DNA from: Paractinoplanes deccanensis | GTDB lineage: Bacteria > Actinomycetota > Actinomycetes > Mycobacteriales > Micromonosporaceae | Direction of reading: 5' to 3' | DNA length: 64,000 nt | Assembly: GCF_016862115.1 (NCBI RefSeq) | Contig: NZ_BOMI01000045.1 | Location: 47,889-111,888 of the forward strand | Shown: one piece after another, positions 43,525 to 55,201 of the stretch | Numbering within the stretch: position 1 is the first letter of the stretch | How the letters are laid out: every line of letters begins with the position of its first letter | The notes under the pieces: generated by a model | What the model saw: the letters and a program-made list of their open reading frames with translations, nothing else | Told to the model about the DNA's origin: nothing | Database searches by the model: none | Program-made: the position numbers and the translations under genes

Positions 43525-45171
43525 ATGGGGTACGTGGATGTCGCCGGAGCCGGATTCGTGCTGCCCGACGGGCGCCGGCTCTTCGCCGACGTCTCGTTCC
43601 GGGTCGGCGAGGGCACCAAGGTCGCGCTGGTCGGCCCGAACGGCGCGGGCAAGACGACGCTGCTGCGCATGGTCGCCGGCGACCTGCCCCTGCAGGAGGG
43701 CAGCATCGCGCGCTCCGGCGGGCTCGGCGTCATGCGCCAGTTCATCGGCATGATCGGCGACGACCGTACGCTTGCCGACCTCGCCCTGTCGCTGGTCAAG
43801 CCCGCGCTGCGCGAGGCAGGGGAGCGGCTCGAGCGGGCCGCGGCGGCGCTCGACGACGGCGAGCGCAGTCAGATCGCGTACGCCAACGCCCTGGCCCATT
43901 GGGGTGAGAGCGGAGGCTACGACGCCGAGGTGCTCTTCGACACCGTGGCGGTCGCGATCCTCGGCAAGCCCTGGGACGAGGTGCGCCACCGTCCGGTGCG
44001 GACACTCAGCGGCGGCCAGCAGAAGAGGTTCGCCCTCGACCTGCTGCTGCGCGGCGACGACGAGGTGCTGCTGCTCGACGAGCCCGACAACTTCCTCGAC
44101 GTGCCGGGCAAGCGCTGGCTCGAGACGCGGCTGCGCGAGTCGCCCAAGTCGGTCCTCTACGTCTCGCACGACCGCGAGCTGCTGGCCCAGACGGCCGACC
44201 GGGTGGTCGCGGTCGAGGGCGGCGGCGCCTGGATCCATCCGGGCGGCTTCGCGTCGTGGCACGAGGCCCGCGTGCACCGCCACGAGAAGCTGGAGGAAAA
44301 TCGCCGGCGCTGGGACGAGGAGCATCAGAAGCTGCGCGAGCAGATGCTGATGTACAAGCAGAAGGCGGCCTACAACTCCGACATGGCGTCGCGCTACCAG
44401 TCGGCCCAGACCAAGCTGCGCAAGTTCGAGGAGGCCGGCCCGCCACCGCTGCCGCCCAAGGACCAGTCGCTGCGCATGAACCTGCGCGGCGGCCGCACGG
44501 CGAAACGCGCGGTGATCTGCTCGGAGCTGGAGCTCGAGGACCTGACGTTCCCGTTCGACCTGGAGATCTGGTACGGCGACCGCGTCGCGGTGCTCGGCGC
44601 GAACGGCACCGGCAAGTCCCACTTCCTGCGGCTGCTGGCCGCGGGCGGCACCGACCCCGAGGCGGAGAACAAGCCGGTCGACGGCGCGCCGCTGGCCCAC
44701 GTCGCCCACAACGGCGTGGCCCGCCTCGGCGCGCGCGTGCGGCCCGGCCACTTCTCGCAGACCCACGACCGTCCCGAGCTGCTCGAGCGCACCCTGGTCG
44801 AGATCCTCTGGCGGGGCGACGACCACCGCTCCGGCATGGACCGGGCGGGCGCGATGAAGGCCCTCAACCGCTACGAGCTGGCCGGACAGGGCGACCAGCG
44901 CTTCGGCACCCTCTCCGGCGGCCAGCAGGCCCGCTTCCTGGTGCTGCTGCTGGAGCTCTCGGGCGCCACGGTGCTGCTGCTCGACGAGCCGACGGACAAC
45001 CTCGACCTGGCCTCGGCCGAGGCCCTGGAAGAAGGACTGCGCCAGTTCGAGGGCACGGTGATCGCGGTGACGCACGACCGCTGGTTCACCCGTTCCTTCG
45101 ACCGCTTCGTCCTCTTCCAGGGCGACGGCGAGGTCGTCGAGACCCCCGAGCCGGTCTGGGACGTGCGTTAG
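43525..45171 (+). CDS. ABC-F family ATPase, 548 aa
   Basis: Two ABC domains in one soluble protein, no membrane segments: Walker A1 GPNGAGKTT with LSGGQQKRFALDLLL and LLLDEPDNFLDVPG; Walker A2 GANGTGKSH with LSGGQQARFLVLLLEL and LLLDEPTDNLDLAS. The linker between them (~residues 235-310) is charged and helical, with a KQKAAYNSDMASRYQSAQTK stretch, as in ribosome-binding ABC-F proteins. GGAGG at 43511-43515 fixes the start at ATG 43525 (MGYVDV), spacing 9; the ATG at 43516 touches it and is unlikely. Possible roles are translation rescue or antibiotic ribosome protection; sequence alone does not decide. Confidence 0.88.
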   Translation: MGYVDVAGAGFVLPDGRRLFADVSFRVGEGTKVALVGPNGAGKTTLLRMVAGDLPLQEGSIARSGGLGVMRQFIGMIGDDRTLADLALSLVKPALREAGERLERAAAALDDGERSQIAYANALAHWGESGGYDAEVLFDTVAVAILGKPWDEVRHRPVRTLSGGQQKRFALDLLLRGDDEVLLLDEPDNFLDVPGKRWLETRLRESPKSVLYVSHDRELLAQTADRVVAVEGGGAWIHPGGFASWHEARVHRHEKLEENRRRWDEEHQKLREQMLMYKQKAAYNSDMASRYQSAQTKLRKFEEAGPPPLPPKDQSLRMNLRGGRTAKRAVICSELELEDLTFPFDLEIWYGDRVAVLGANGTGKSHFLRLLAAGGTDPEAENKPVDGAPLAHVAHNGVARLGARVRPGHFSQTHDRPELLERTLVEILWRGDDHRSGMDRAGAMKALNRYELAGQGDQRFGTLSGGQQARFLVLLLELSGATVLLLDEPTDNLDLASAEALEEGLRQFEGTVIAVTHDRWFTRSFDRFVLFQGDGEVVETPEPVWDVR

Positions 45172-45195
45172 GCGTTGCCTTGTGGTGGTCGGCGT

Positions 45196-45223
45196 CCTGC
45201 CGGCCAGCGTGCTGGCCGGCAGG
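45196..45223. terminator. Bidirectional terminator between ABC-F gene and thiC
   Basis: CCTGCCGGCCAGC/GCTGGCCGGCAGG, near-perfect palindrome of 28 bp with a tight loop. It serves the two converging genes. Confidence 0.75.
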
Positions 45224-45237
45224 CGACACGAGAGTTG

Positions 45238-49340
<4,103 letters not shown>

Positions 49341-49341
<1 letters not shown>

Positions 49342-50336
49342 CAGAACCTCCTCGGGTCGAAGTCGGGATCTCCCTGCTCGCCCAGCACGAGGCCGGCGAT
49401 GAGCTCGGCGGTCACCGGGGCGAGCAGGATGCCGTTGCGGTGATGGCCGGCGGCCACCAGGACGCCCGGCTCGAGCTGCCCGATCAGGGGCGCGTTGTCG
49501 GGGGTGCCGGGGCGGTGCCCGACGGTCGTCTCGGTCAGCTCCAGCTCGGCGAGGCCGGGCACCAGCTCGATCGCGGCGCGCAGCAGCTCGTAGACGCCGC
49601 CCGCGGTGACCTGGCGGTCGGTGCGCTCCTCCTGGGTGGCACCGACGACGATCTCGCCGTCGTGACGCGGCACCACGTAGACCGACCGGCCGTCGACCGT
49701 CGCGTCGAGCACGTGGCGCAGCAGCCCGGGTTCGCCGCGTAGCCGGAGCACCTGGCCCTTCACCGGGCGCACCGGCAGGCCGGTGAGCTTGGCGGTGCCG
49801 CAGCCGGCGGCCACCACGATCGTCGACGCGTCCACGTCGGACAGGGCGTCGACCCGCTTCGGCACGATCCGGTCGCCGAGCCTCTCGCGCAGCGCGGCGA
49901 CCACCCGGCGCGGGTCGACCTGGCGCTCGCGGGGCGAGTGCACGCCGATGCGTACCCGGGGGGAGAGGGCCGGCTCCAGCTCGCGCAGCTCGCTCGGGCG
50001 CAGCAACGGAAGCTGTTGCTTGGTCCAGAGCCGGGCGGCCTCGGCCACGTCGTCGGCGGTCATTGCGAGGCTCAGCGTGCCGGTGTCGTCGTAGCCCACG
50101 TCGACGCCGAGCCCGGCCGCGAAGCCGGGCCACAGGTCGGCGGACCGCTCCATGAGCCGCACCAGCGCCGGAGCCTCGAAGACGGACTCGCCGCCGGGGG
50201 CGAGCATGCCCGCCGCGACCTGCCAGGCGCCCTCGTCGCCGCCGTCGAGGACGGTGACGTCCTTGCCGTGCTCGGTGAGCCGCCAGGCGATCGACAGCCC
50301 GATGATGCCGCCGCCGACGACCACGATCTCGCTCAT
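49341..50336 (-). CDS. thiO: Glycine oxidase ThiO, 331 aa
   Basis: FAD enzyme that supplies dehydroglycine for thiazole synthesis. The Rossmann FAD motif is VVVGGGIIGLSIAWRL at the N-terminus; HRPGTPDNAPLIG and AAGHHRNGILLAPVTAELI are the C-terminal FAD contacts. ATG 50336 overlaps the thiE stop (ATGA); the longer in-frame upstream extension is a shadow of thiE. Confidence 0.95.
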
Positions 50337-50926
50337 GCCTCGCCCCGTTCGTCCAGGGCCGCGAGGAACGCCTTCGCGGCGCCGGCCGGGTTCGCCGCGA
50401 TCGCGGAGATCGCGGCGACGCCGTACGACCGCAGCAGCCCGACCCGATCGGCGGTGATCCCGCCGATGGCGACGACCGGCGTGCCCGGCACGGCGGCGAC
50501 CACGGCCGCGATGCCCTCCGGCCCGATGGGGCTGGGCAGCCCGATCTTGCTGGTGGTGGCGAACGCCGGGCCCGTGCCGAGGTACGAGGCGCCGTCCCGC
50601 ACCGCCGCGACCGCGGTCTCGGGCGTGCGGCAGGTCGCCCCGACGATCGCCTCGGGACCGAGGACCCGCCGTACGGCGGAGACGGGCAGGTCCTCGGCGC
50701 CCACGTGCACGCCGTCCGCGCCGGCCGCCAGCGCCACGCCCACCCGGTCGTCCACCAGGCAGAGCGCGTCGCCGGCGGCGCGGCACACGTCGAGCGCGGC
50801 GACGGTCAGCTCGTACGCCGCACGATCGGAGGTCTTGACACGCACCTGGATCGCGACCGGCCCGTGGCCGACCGCCCCTCGCACGACGTCGAGCGAGTCG
50901 GTGACGATGTGCAAACGAGGAAACAA
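50333..50926 (-). CDS. thiE: Thiamine-phosphate synthase ThiE, 197 aa
   Basis: Joins HMP-PP and thiazole phosphate. TTG start (MFPRLHIVTDSLDV), with GGAGG at 50935-50939 provided by the 3' end of the riboswitch. Visible motifs: IQVRVK (usual ThiE QLREK/QYREK), VDDRVGVALAAGADGVHVG, GATCRTPETAVAA and LGTGPAFATTSKIGLPSPIG. The REK and GRS motifs are changed to RVK and GAT, so either it is a diverged ThiE or a TenI-type enzyme; with two such genes in the operon the roles may be swapped. Confidence 0.8.
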   Translation of the reverse strand: MFPRLHIVTDSLDVVRGAVGHGPVAIQVRVKTSDRAAYELTVAALDVCRAAGDALCLVDDRVGVALAAGADGVHVGAEDLPVSAVRRVLGPEAIVGATCRTPETAVAAVRDGASYLGTGPAFATTSKIGLPSPIGPEGIAAVVAAVPGTPVVAIGGITADRVGLLRSYGVAAISAIAANPAGAAKAFLAALDERGEA

Positions 50927-50934
50927 CGAACGCT

Positions 50935-51023
50935 CCTCCCTGCGCCGGCATGATCCGGATCAGGTTCGACGGTCGGGGGCCGCGTCAGCCCCCCTCTCAG
51001 CCCGGTGCACCGGACTCCCGTGG
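50935..51023 (-). promoter_or_regulatory. TPP riboswitch (THI element)
   Basis: On the minus strand the sequence begins CACGGGAGTCCGGTGCACCG, has the CTGAGA core, a variable GGGGGGC-loop-GCCCCC arm, then ACCTGATCCGGATCATGCC and ends GCGCAGGGAGG. These are the conserved parts of the thiamine pyrophosphate switch. The terminal AGGGAGG is also the ribosome site of thiE, 8 nt before TTG, so ligand binding most likely hides it: translational control, with effects on the coupled genes down to thiC. A -10-like TATGGT lies at 51036-51041 on this strand. Confidence 0.95.
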
Positions 51024-51078
51024 GTTGTGTTCGGACCATAACCGGTCCCGCGCCGAAAAAGCTAGCGTGCCCGATGTC

Positions 51079-51504
51079 TCAGAGTTTGTAGAACGTCACG
51101 TAGTGGTCCGGCGTGAACCAGGTCTCCCTTGTGGACCGGTTGACCACGATGCGGTACGCGTCCCGGGCCGCGCCGCGGGCTCGGGGATAGACGTCGTACT
51201 CGCTGTAGGTGGCGTTCAGGGGCAGCTGCTGCTCGCGATTCTGGAAGGTGCCGCCGGTGTAGTTGTACTGGCCGTACGGCCACGAGTACCAGCCGCTGCC
51301 GGTCGGCCAGCCGAGTGACGACCAGCCGGTGCGGGCGGTGCGGGCCGCGGAGCAGCGCGAGATCGTGCAGCTGTTGTAGACGGCGGCCTGCGCCGCGTCG
51401 GTGGCCGTGGGTGCCACCACGGCCGGCGCCACCAGGGCGGTGCCGGAGAGGGCGAACACCATCGCGATGCCGGCGAGGAACCGGCGGAGGCGGTCAAAGG
51501 TCAT
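51079..51504 (-). CDS. Secreted guanyl-specific ribonuclease (RNase Sa/barnase family), 141 aa
   Basis: ATG 51504 (MTFDRLRRFLAGIAMVF) begins a signal peptide with cleavage likely after AAQA (~residue 40). The catalytic C-terminal half resembles Streptomyces RNase Sa: FQNREQQLPLN, Glu of YSEYDV, Arg of RDAYRIVV and the general-acid His of TPDHYVTFYKL. The N-terminal half of the mature protein (TGWSSLGWPTGSGWYSWPYG) differs from RNase Sa, with only two cysteines close together (NSCTISRC). Function: cleavage of extracellular RNA after G, for feeding or competition. No barstar-like inhibitor gene is visible nearby. SD GGAG, 7 nt spacing. Confidence 0.85.
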   Translation of the reverse strand: MTFDRLRRFLAGIAMVFALSGTALVAPAVVAPTATDAAQAAVYNSCTISRCSAARTARTGWSSLGWPTGSGWYSWPYGQYNYTGGTFQNREQQLPLNATYSEYDVYPRARGAARDAYRIVVNRSTRETWFTPDHYVTFYKL

Positions 51505-51622
51505 GATCGGACTCCGATGCCGTCGCGGGTCGTGGGTGACCCGATTGCCTGACATCGTGGGGCCCGGGGGAGGCCGCGCGGTACCTCCCTGGCGGATCAT
51601 TCCATTGACGTTCGTCTATGCT

Positions 51623-52816
51623 TTACCGCCCCAGGCCGCTGACCCAGTCGGTCAGCTCGCCGCCCTTGCCCTGCTGCTGCTGTTGCTGCTGGCGGCCCTG
51701 CTGCGGGGTGAAGCCGTCGAACGAGGGCGACGGCAGCACGCCGGTGTCCGACGGGCGCAGCTCGTGCTCGGGGCGCTGGGCGGCCGCCGCGGCGCGGGCC
51801 GCGACGCTGGCGCGGCCGGTGATCGCCTGGGCGGCTCCGGCGCCGGGCGGCGGACCACCCGCCGGGCCGGAGGGAGCCGGGCCGCCGGCGGCCTGGGCGA
51901 TCGCCGAATCGGGCTGCGCGTCGCGGCGGGGCAGCGGCGGGCGTGCGGCCGTCGGCGAGCCGTCGCCGGGAGCGCCGGCCGGGCCGCGCCGGAGCACCGC
52001 GGCCAGCACGGAGCCGAACACCCCGGCGCCCGCGGCGGTCATCGCCGCCCAGTAGGGCACCTCCTGGTAGCGGTCGGCGCCCGCGCCGGGGCCGGCGATC
52101 AGGTAGGCGATCGTGAGCAGCGCCGGGCCGGGCAGGCCGGCCAGCGCGATGGCCGGCGTCGACAGGCCGCGGCCGCGCGCGATCAGCCCGATGGTCAGCC
52201 CGCAGAGCAGCGCGAGCGCCGGCATCGTGAAGAGCGCGGCCTGGTCGGTCACCTTGTCGGGCAGGACGCTCAGGTCGAGCACGCCGAGGCGTGCCGAGGG
52301 AAGCTCCTGACCCTGGCGCAGGGACGGCGCCACCGAGGCGAGCGCGACGAGCCACGTGGCCACGGTCAGGGTGAGGACGCTCCAGCGGGCGACGGCGCTG
52401 AGCAGGACGGCGTACGCCGCGAAGATGCCGACCGCGGCACCGAGCGCGGCGCACGCGCCCACCACGAAGACCGGGTCGACGCCGGGGACCACCAGGCCGC
52501 GGGCCGGCTGCATGGTGAGCGGGAGGATCGCGGCCGCACCGAAGCCGGCGACCACCGCGGGGACGAAGCGGGCGCCGGCCGGGGCGCGCTTGGGCAGCTG
52601 GCTGCGGCCGACGGCGGCGCCGATCGCGGCGGCGGTCATCGCGAACCAGGCCACCCAGGCCAGCTGGGCGATCCACTCGTCACGCGCGGTGACCTCCACG
52701 GTGCGGGTGAAGCGCAGCACGCCCAGCCCGTAGGCCAGCCCCAGCTGACTGGCCCCGCCCAGCGCGGCAACGCCGAACGTGGCACCCAACAACTTCGCCC
52801 AGGTGCGGAAAGTCAT
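51623..52816 (-). CDS. Multi-pass membrane protein with poly-Gln tail, 397 aa
   Basis: About eight or nine membrane helices in residues 1-280, then a disordered Pro/Ala/Gly-rich tail that includes seven glutamines in a row (QGRQQQQQQQGKGG) and ends GGELTDWVSGLGR. ATG 52816 (MTFRTWAKLLGATFGVAALG) is preferred: TAACGT ends 7 nt upstream, so the message is probably leaderless; GTG 52825 is also in frame. Function unknown. The conserved-looking C-terminal end beyond the low-complexity linker may be a binding peptide. Confidence 0.7.
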   Translation of the reverse strand: MTFRTWAKLLGATFGVAALGGASQLGLAYGLGVLRFTRTVEVTARDEWIAQLAWVAWFAMTAAAIGAAVGRSQLPKRAPAGARFVPAVVAGFGAAAILPLTMQPARGLVVPGVDPVFVVGACAALGAAVGIFAAYAVLLSAVARWSVLTLTVATWLVALASVAPSLRQGQELPSARLGVLDLSVLPDKVTDQAALFTMPALALLCGLTIGLIARGRGLSTPAIALAGLPGPALLTIAYLIAGPGAGADRYQEVPYWAAMTAAGAGVFGSVLAAVLRRGPAGAPGDGSPTAARPPLPRRDAQPDSAIAQAAGGPAPSGPAGGPPPGAGAAQAITGRASVAARAAAAAQRPEHELRPSDTGVLPSPSFDGFTPQQGRQQQQQQQGKGGELTDWVSGLGR

Positions 52817-52923
52817 GCCCGGCACGTTACGGAATCCCCTCCCGTGAACGCCACAGGGACGTCCGATTCTTAAGACAGTCCAAAATCCCGCTTAGGGGGA
52901 CCCATGTACGCAGCGTGATCCGC

Positions 52924-53673
52924 TCACGCCATCAAGAGATCATGGAGCTGGGCGCTGCACCGGGCCACCTCGTCGAGATGGGCGGTGCGGCCCAGCGTGC
53001 GGGGCCGCGGGATGCGCACCTCGAGGATCTCGCGGACCCGGCCCGGCCGCGGGCTCAGCACCACCACGCGGTCGGCGAGCAGCACCGCCTCGTCGATCGA
53101 ATGGGTGACGAAGACGGTGGTCGCTTCCTGCTCCATGTGGATGCGCTGGAGCTCGACCGACAGCTCCTCGCGGATCAGCGGGTCGAGCGCCGAGAACGGC
53201 TCGTCCATCAGCATCACGCGGGGCCGGCCGATCAGCGCGCGGCACAGCGCCACCCGCTGCTGCATGCCGCCCGACAGCTCGTGCGGCAGCCTCTTCTCGA
53301 AACCGGCCAGGCCGGTCAGCGTCAGCAGGTCGTGCGCCCGGTCGCGGTACTCGGCCTTGCGCCAGCCGAAGATCTGCACCGGCAGCAGCACGTTGTCGAG
53401 CACCGATCGCCACGGCAGCAGGGCCGGGCGCTGGAACATCATCGCCACGTCGCGGCGCGGCTTGACCACGCGGTCGCCGGAGACCTCGATGTGGCCGCCG
53501 GTCGGCGGGAGCAGGCCGGCGATCAGCCGCAGCAGCGTCGACTTGCCGCAGCCGGAGCGGCCGACCACCGCCACGAACTCGCCGTCGGCCACCTCGAGGC
53601 TCACGTCGCGCAGCGCCTCGACCGTGCCGGAGCGGCCCGTGAAGGTGCGCGAGACGCCCTCTATCCGGATCAC
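52924..53673 (-). CDS. ABC transporter ATPase, NitT/TauT type, 249 aa
   Basis: Cytoplasmic ATPase like SsuB/TauB. Walker A GRSGCGKST, Q-loop MMFQRPALLPW, signature LSGGMQQRVALCRALI, Walker B MLMDEPFSALD and the H-loop VTHSIDEAVLLADRVVVLSP with the PGRV ending typical of this subfamily. GTG 53673 overlaps the stop of the binding-protein gene by four bases (GTGA); the very long in-frame ORF upstream is a shadow. No permease gene lies in this cluster, which is unusual because the ATPase alone cannot transport. Confidence 0.88.
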   Translation of the reverse strand: MIRIEGVSRTFTGRSGTVEALRDVSLEVADGEFVAVVGRSGCGKSTLLRLIAGLLPPTGGHIEVSGDRVVKPRRDVAMMFQRPALLPWRSVLDNVLLPVQIFGWRKAEYRDRAHDLLTLTGLAGFEKRLPHELSGGMQQRVALCRALIGRPRVMLMDEPFSALDPLIREELSVELQRIHMEQEATTVFVTHSIDEAVLLADRVVVLSPRPGRVREILEVRIPRPRTLGRTAHLDEVARCSAQLHDLLMA

Positions 53674-54833
53674 GACGCCAGCCGCCAGCGGCCGGCGCGC
53701 GCCACCAGCACGGTGAGCGCCTGCGGCATCAGGCCGGAGTGGTTGTCCGGGGTGAGGCGGATCGGGCCGGAGAGGCCGTCGACCTGCGAGGTCTCGAGGA
53801 TGTCGCGGATGCCGTCGCGGTCGGTGCCGACCCGGGCCACGGCGTCGGCGATCAGGTCGGCGGCGTCGGCGGCGAACGAGGCCACGCCGGAGTAGCTGCC
53901 GTAGCGGGACGTGTAGTCGCGGAACCACTGCTTGCGCGAGGACTTCGCCGGGGTGGTCGCGATGACGTCGTCGATCGCCAGGATCTGGGTGAAGACCATC
54001 CGCACGTTGTTGGTGGCGGCGGCCGAGGCCGGCGGGAGGAACAGGTCGCTCGCCGCCGCGGCGTCGAAGTAGACCCGGCCCTTGTAGCCGACCTGCTGCA
54101 CGCCGATCGCGGCGAGCTGGGCCTGGTCGGGCGCGGTCAGCACGACGATCGCGCTCGGGTTGCCGTCGGCGAGGGTGCCGATCGCCTGGGTGATGTCGGT
54201 GGCGGTGGGCTTGACCGCGCGGGCGGCCTGGCGGCTGATGCCGGTGCCGCGCAGCTTGTCGGTGAGCGCACCGAGCGCGCCGCGGCCGTACAGGTCGTCG
54301 GCGTACAGCACCGCGATGTTCTTGGTCTTCGCCTTGGTCAGCTCGGTCACCATCGCGGCGGCGTTGTCCGCGGGGTTCGGGCCGATCTTGAACATGTAGC
54401 GGCGGTTCGCGACCGGGGTGGCGACCTCTTCGGCGGCGCCCAGCGAGATGACCGGCACCTTCTTGTCGTTGATCGTCTTGGCCGCGCCGACGGCGCACTG
54501 GTCGCAGGCGCCGGTGATGATCGCGGCGACCGACTTGTCGTCCGCGAAGGCGCTGATGTTGCGCAGCGAGGACGTCGGGTCGTTCCGGTTGTCCTGGGTG
54601 GTCAGCTTGAGCTGCCGATCGCCGAGCTGGCCCGAGGCGTTGATCTGCTCGATCCGCAGCTGGAGGGCGCGCGCGTACGCCGTGTCGACCGCCGACGAGT
54701 TGTTGAGGTCGGCGGCGATGGTGACGACCTCGGACGCTGCCGGCTGGTCGTCGTCCGAGGAGCAGCCGGCCGCACCGGCGACGAGGAGCATCGATGCCAC
54801 GGTGGTTGCCGCGGTGATGCGGGGGAGCCGCAC
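53670..54833 (-). CDS. Periplasmic-binding-type lipoprotein (LivJ-like), 387 aa
   Basis: Branched-chain amino acid / amide type binding protein (type I fold). Signal peptide with lipobox ending AGAAGC, so residue ~24 Cys should be lipidated. The mature part has AIITGACDQCAVGAAKTIND, a two-cysteine segment, and AVLYADDLYGRGALGALTDK. GTG start preceded by AGGAGG, spacing 8. It is paired with a NitT/TauT-type ATPase of another family and is divergent from the conservon across a perfect inverted repeat. It may act as a ligand sensor rather than as part of a transporter; that is an inference. Confidence 0.85.
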   Translation of the reverse strand: MRLPRITAATTVASMLLVAGAAGCSSDDDQPAASEVVTIAADLNNSSAVDTAYARALQLRIEQINASGQLGDRQLKLTTQDNRNDPTSSLRNISAFADDKSVAAIITGACDQCAVGAAKTINDKKVPVISLGAAEEVATPVANRRYMFKIGPNPADNAAAMVTELTKAKTKNIAVLYADDLYGRGALGALTDKLRGTGISRQAARAVKPTATDITQAIGTLADGNPSAIVVLTAPDQAQLAAIGVQQVGYKGRVYFDAAAASDLFLPPASAAATNNVRMVFTQILAIDDVIATTPAKSSRKQWFRDYTSRYGSYSGVASFAADAADLIADAVARVGTDRDGIRDILETSQVDGLSGPIRLTPDNHSGLMPQALTVLVARAGRWRLAS

Positions 54834-54858
54834 TGCGGTTGCCTCCTAGAAAGGCGAT

Positions 54859-54875
54859 ACGGACAAGTTGTCCGT
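54859..54875. promoter_or_regulatory. Perfect inverted repeat, likely operator
   Basis: ACGGACAA-G-TTGTCCGT, 8-bp arms with a 1-bp centre, 26 bp upstream of the binding-protein start and 327 bp from cvnA. It overlaps the region where the binding-protein promoter should lie. A TetR/GntR-sized dimer site is plausible. Confidence 0.45.
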
Positions 54876-55201
54876 TCGAACGCGCCAAACCTTGCCAACG
54901 TGAGGGCCCCTGGTCAAGCAGAGGTCCATCGATGGAGCGAGACGCTTGTCTCATATATTGGTTGGAATCTTGGGATTTGATCGTGACCGAGTAATCACGG
55001 ATTGTCGCGGTCGGGATATTCGAGCACGTCAACGAGCCGCGAATGTCGAATGTGGAACTGACAGTGCAATGAACAGTCGGACTCCGCGTTCGTTTCGGGG
55101 AGTTTCCGGGCTTCCCAAACAGATGTCCGTTCTGATGAAATTCCCGGGCCGCAGCGCTCAGGCGGGCGAAGAGACACGGGGATGACCACGGAGGAGAAGT
55201 C
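54876..55201. other. AT-richer divergent region before the conservon
   Basis: About 325 bp with clearly lower GC than the flanks and no credible gene. It contains further symmetric bits such as GTGA-CCGAGTAA-TCAC (about 54982-54997). Promoters for cvnA are expected here but no -35/-10 pair stood out. cvnA itself has GGAGGAG just before GTG. Confidence 0.4.
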
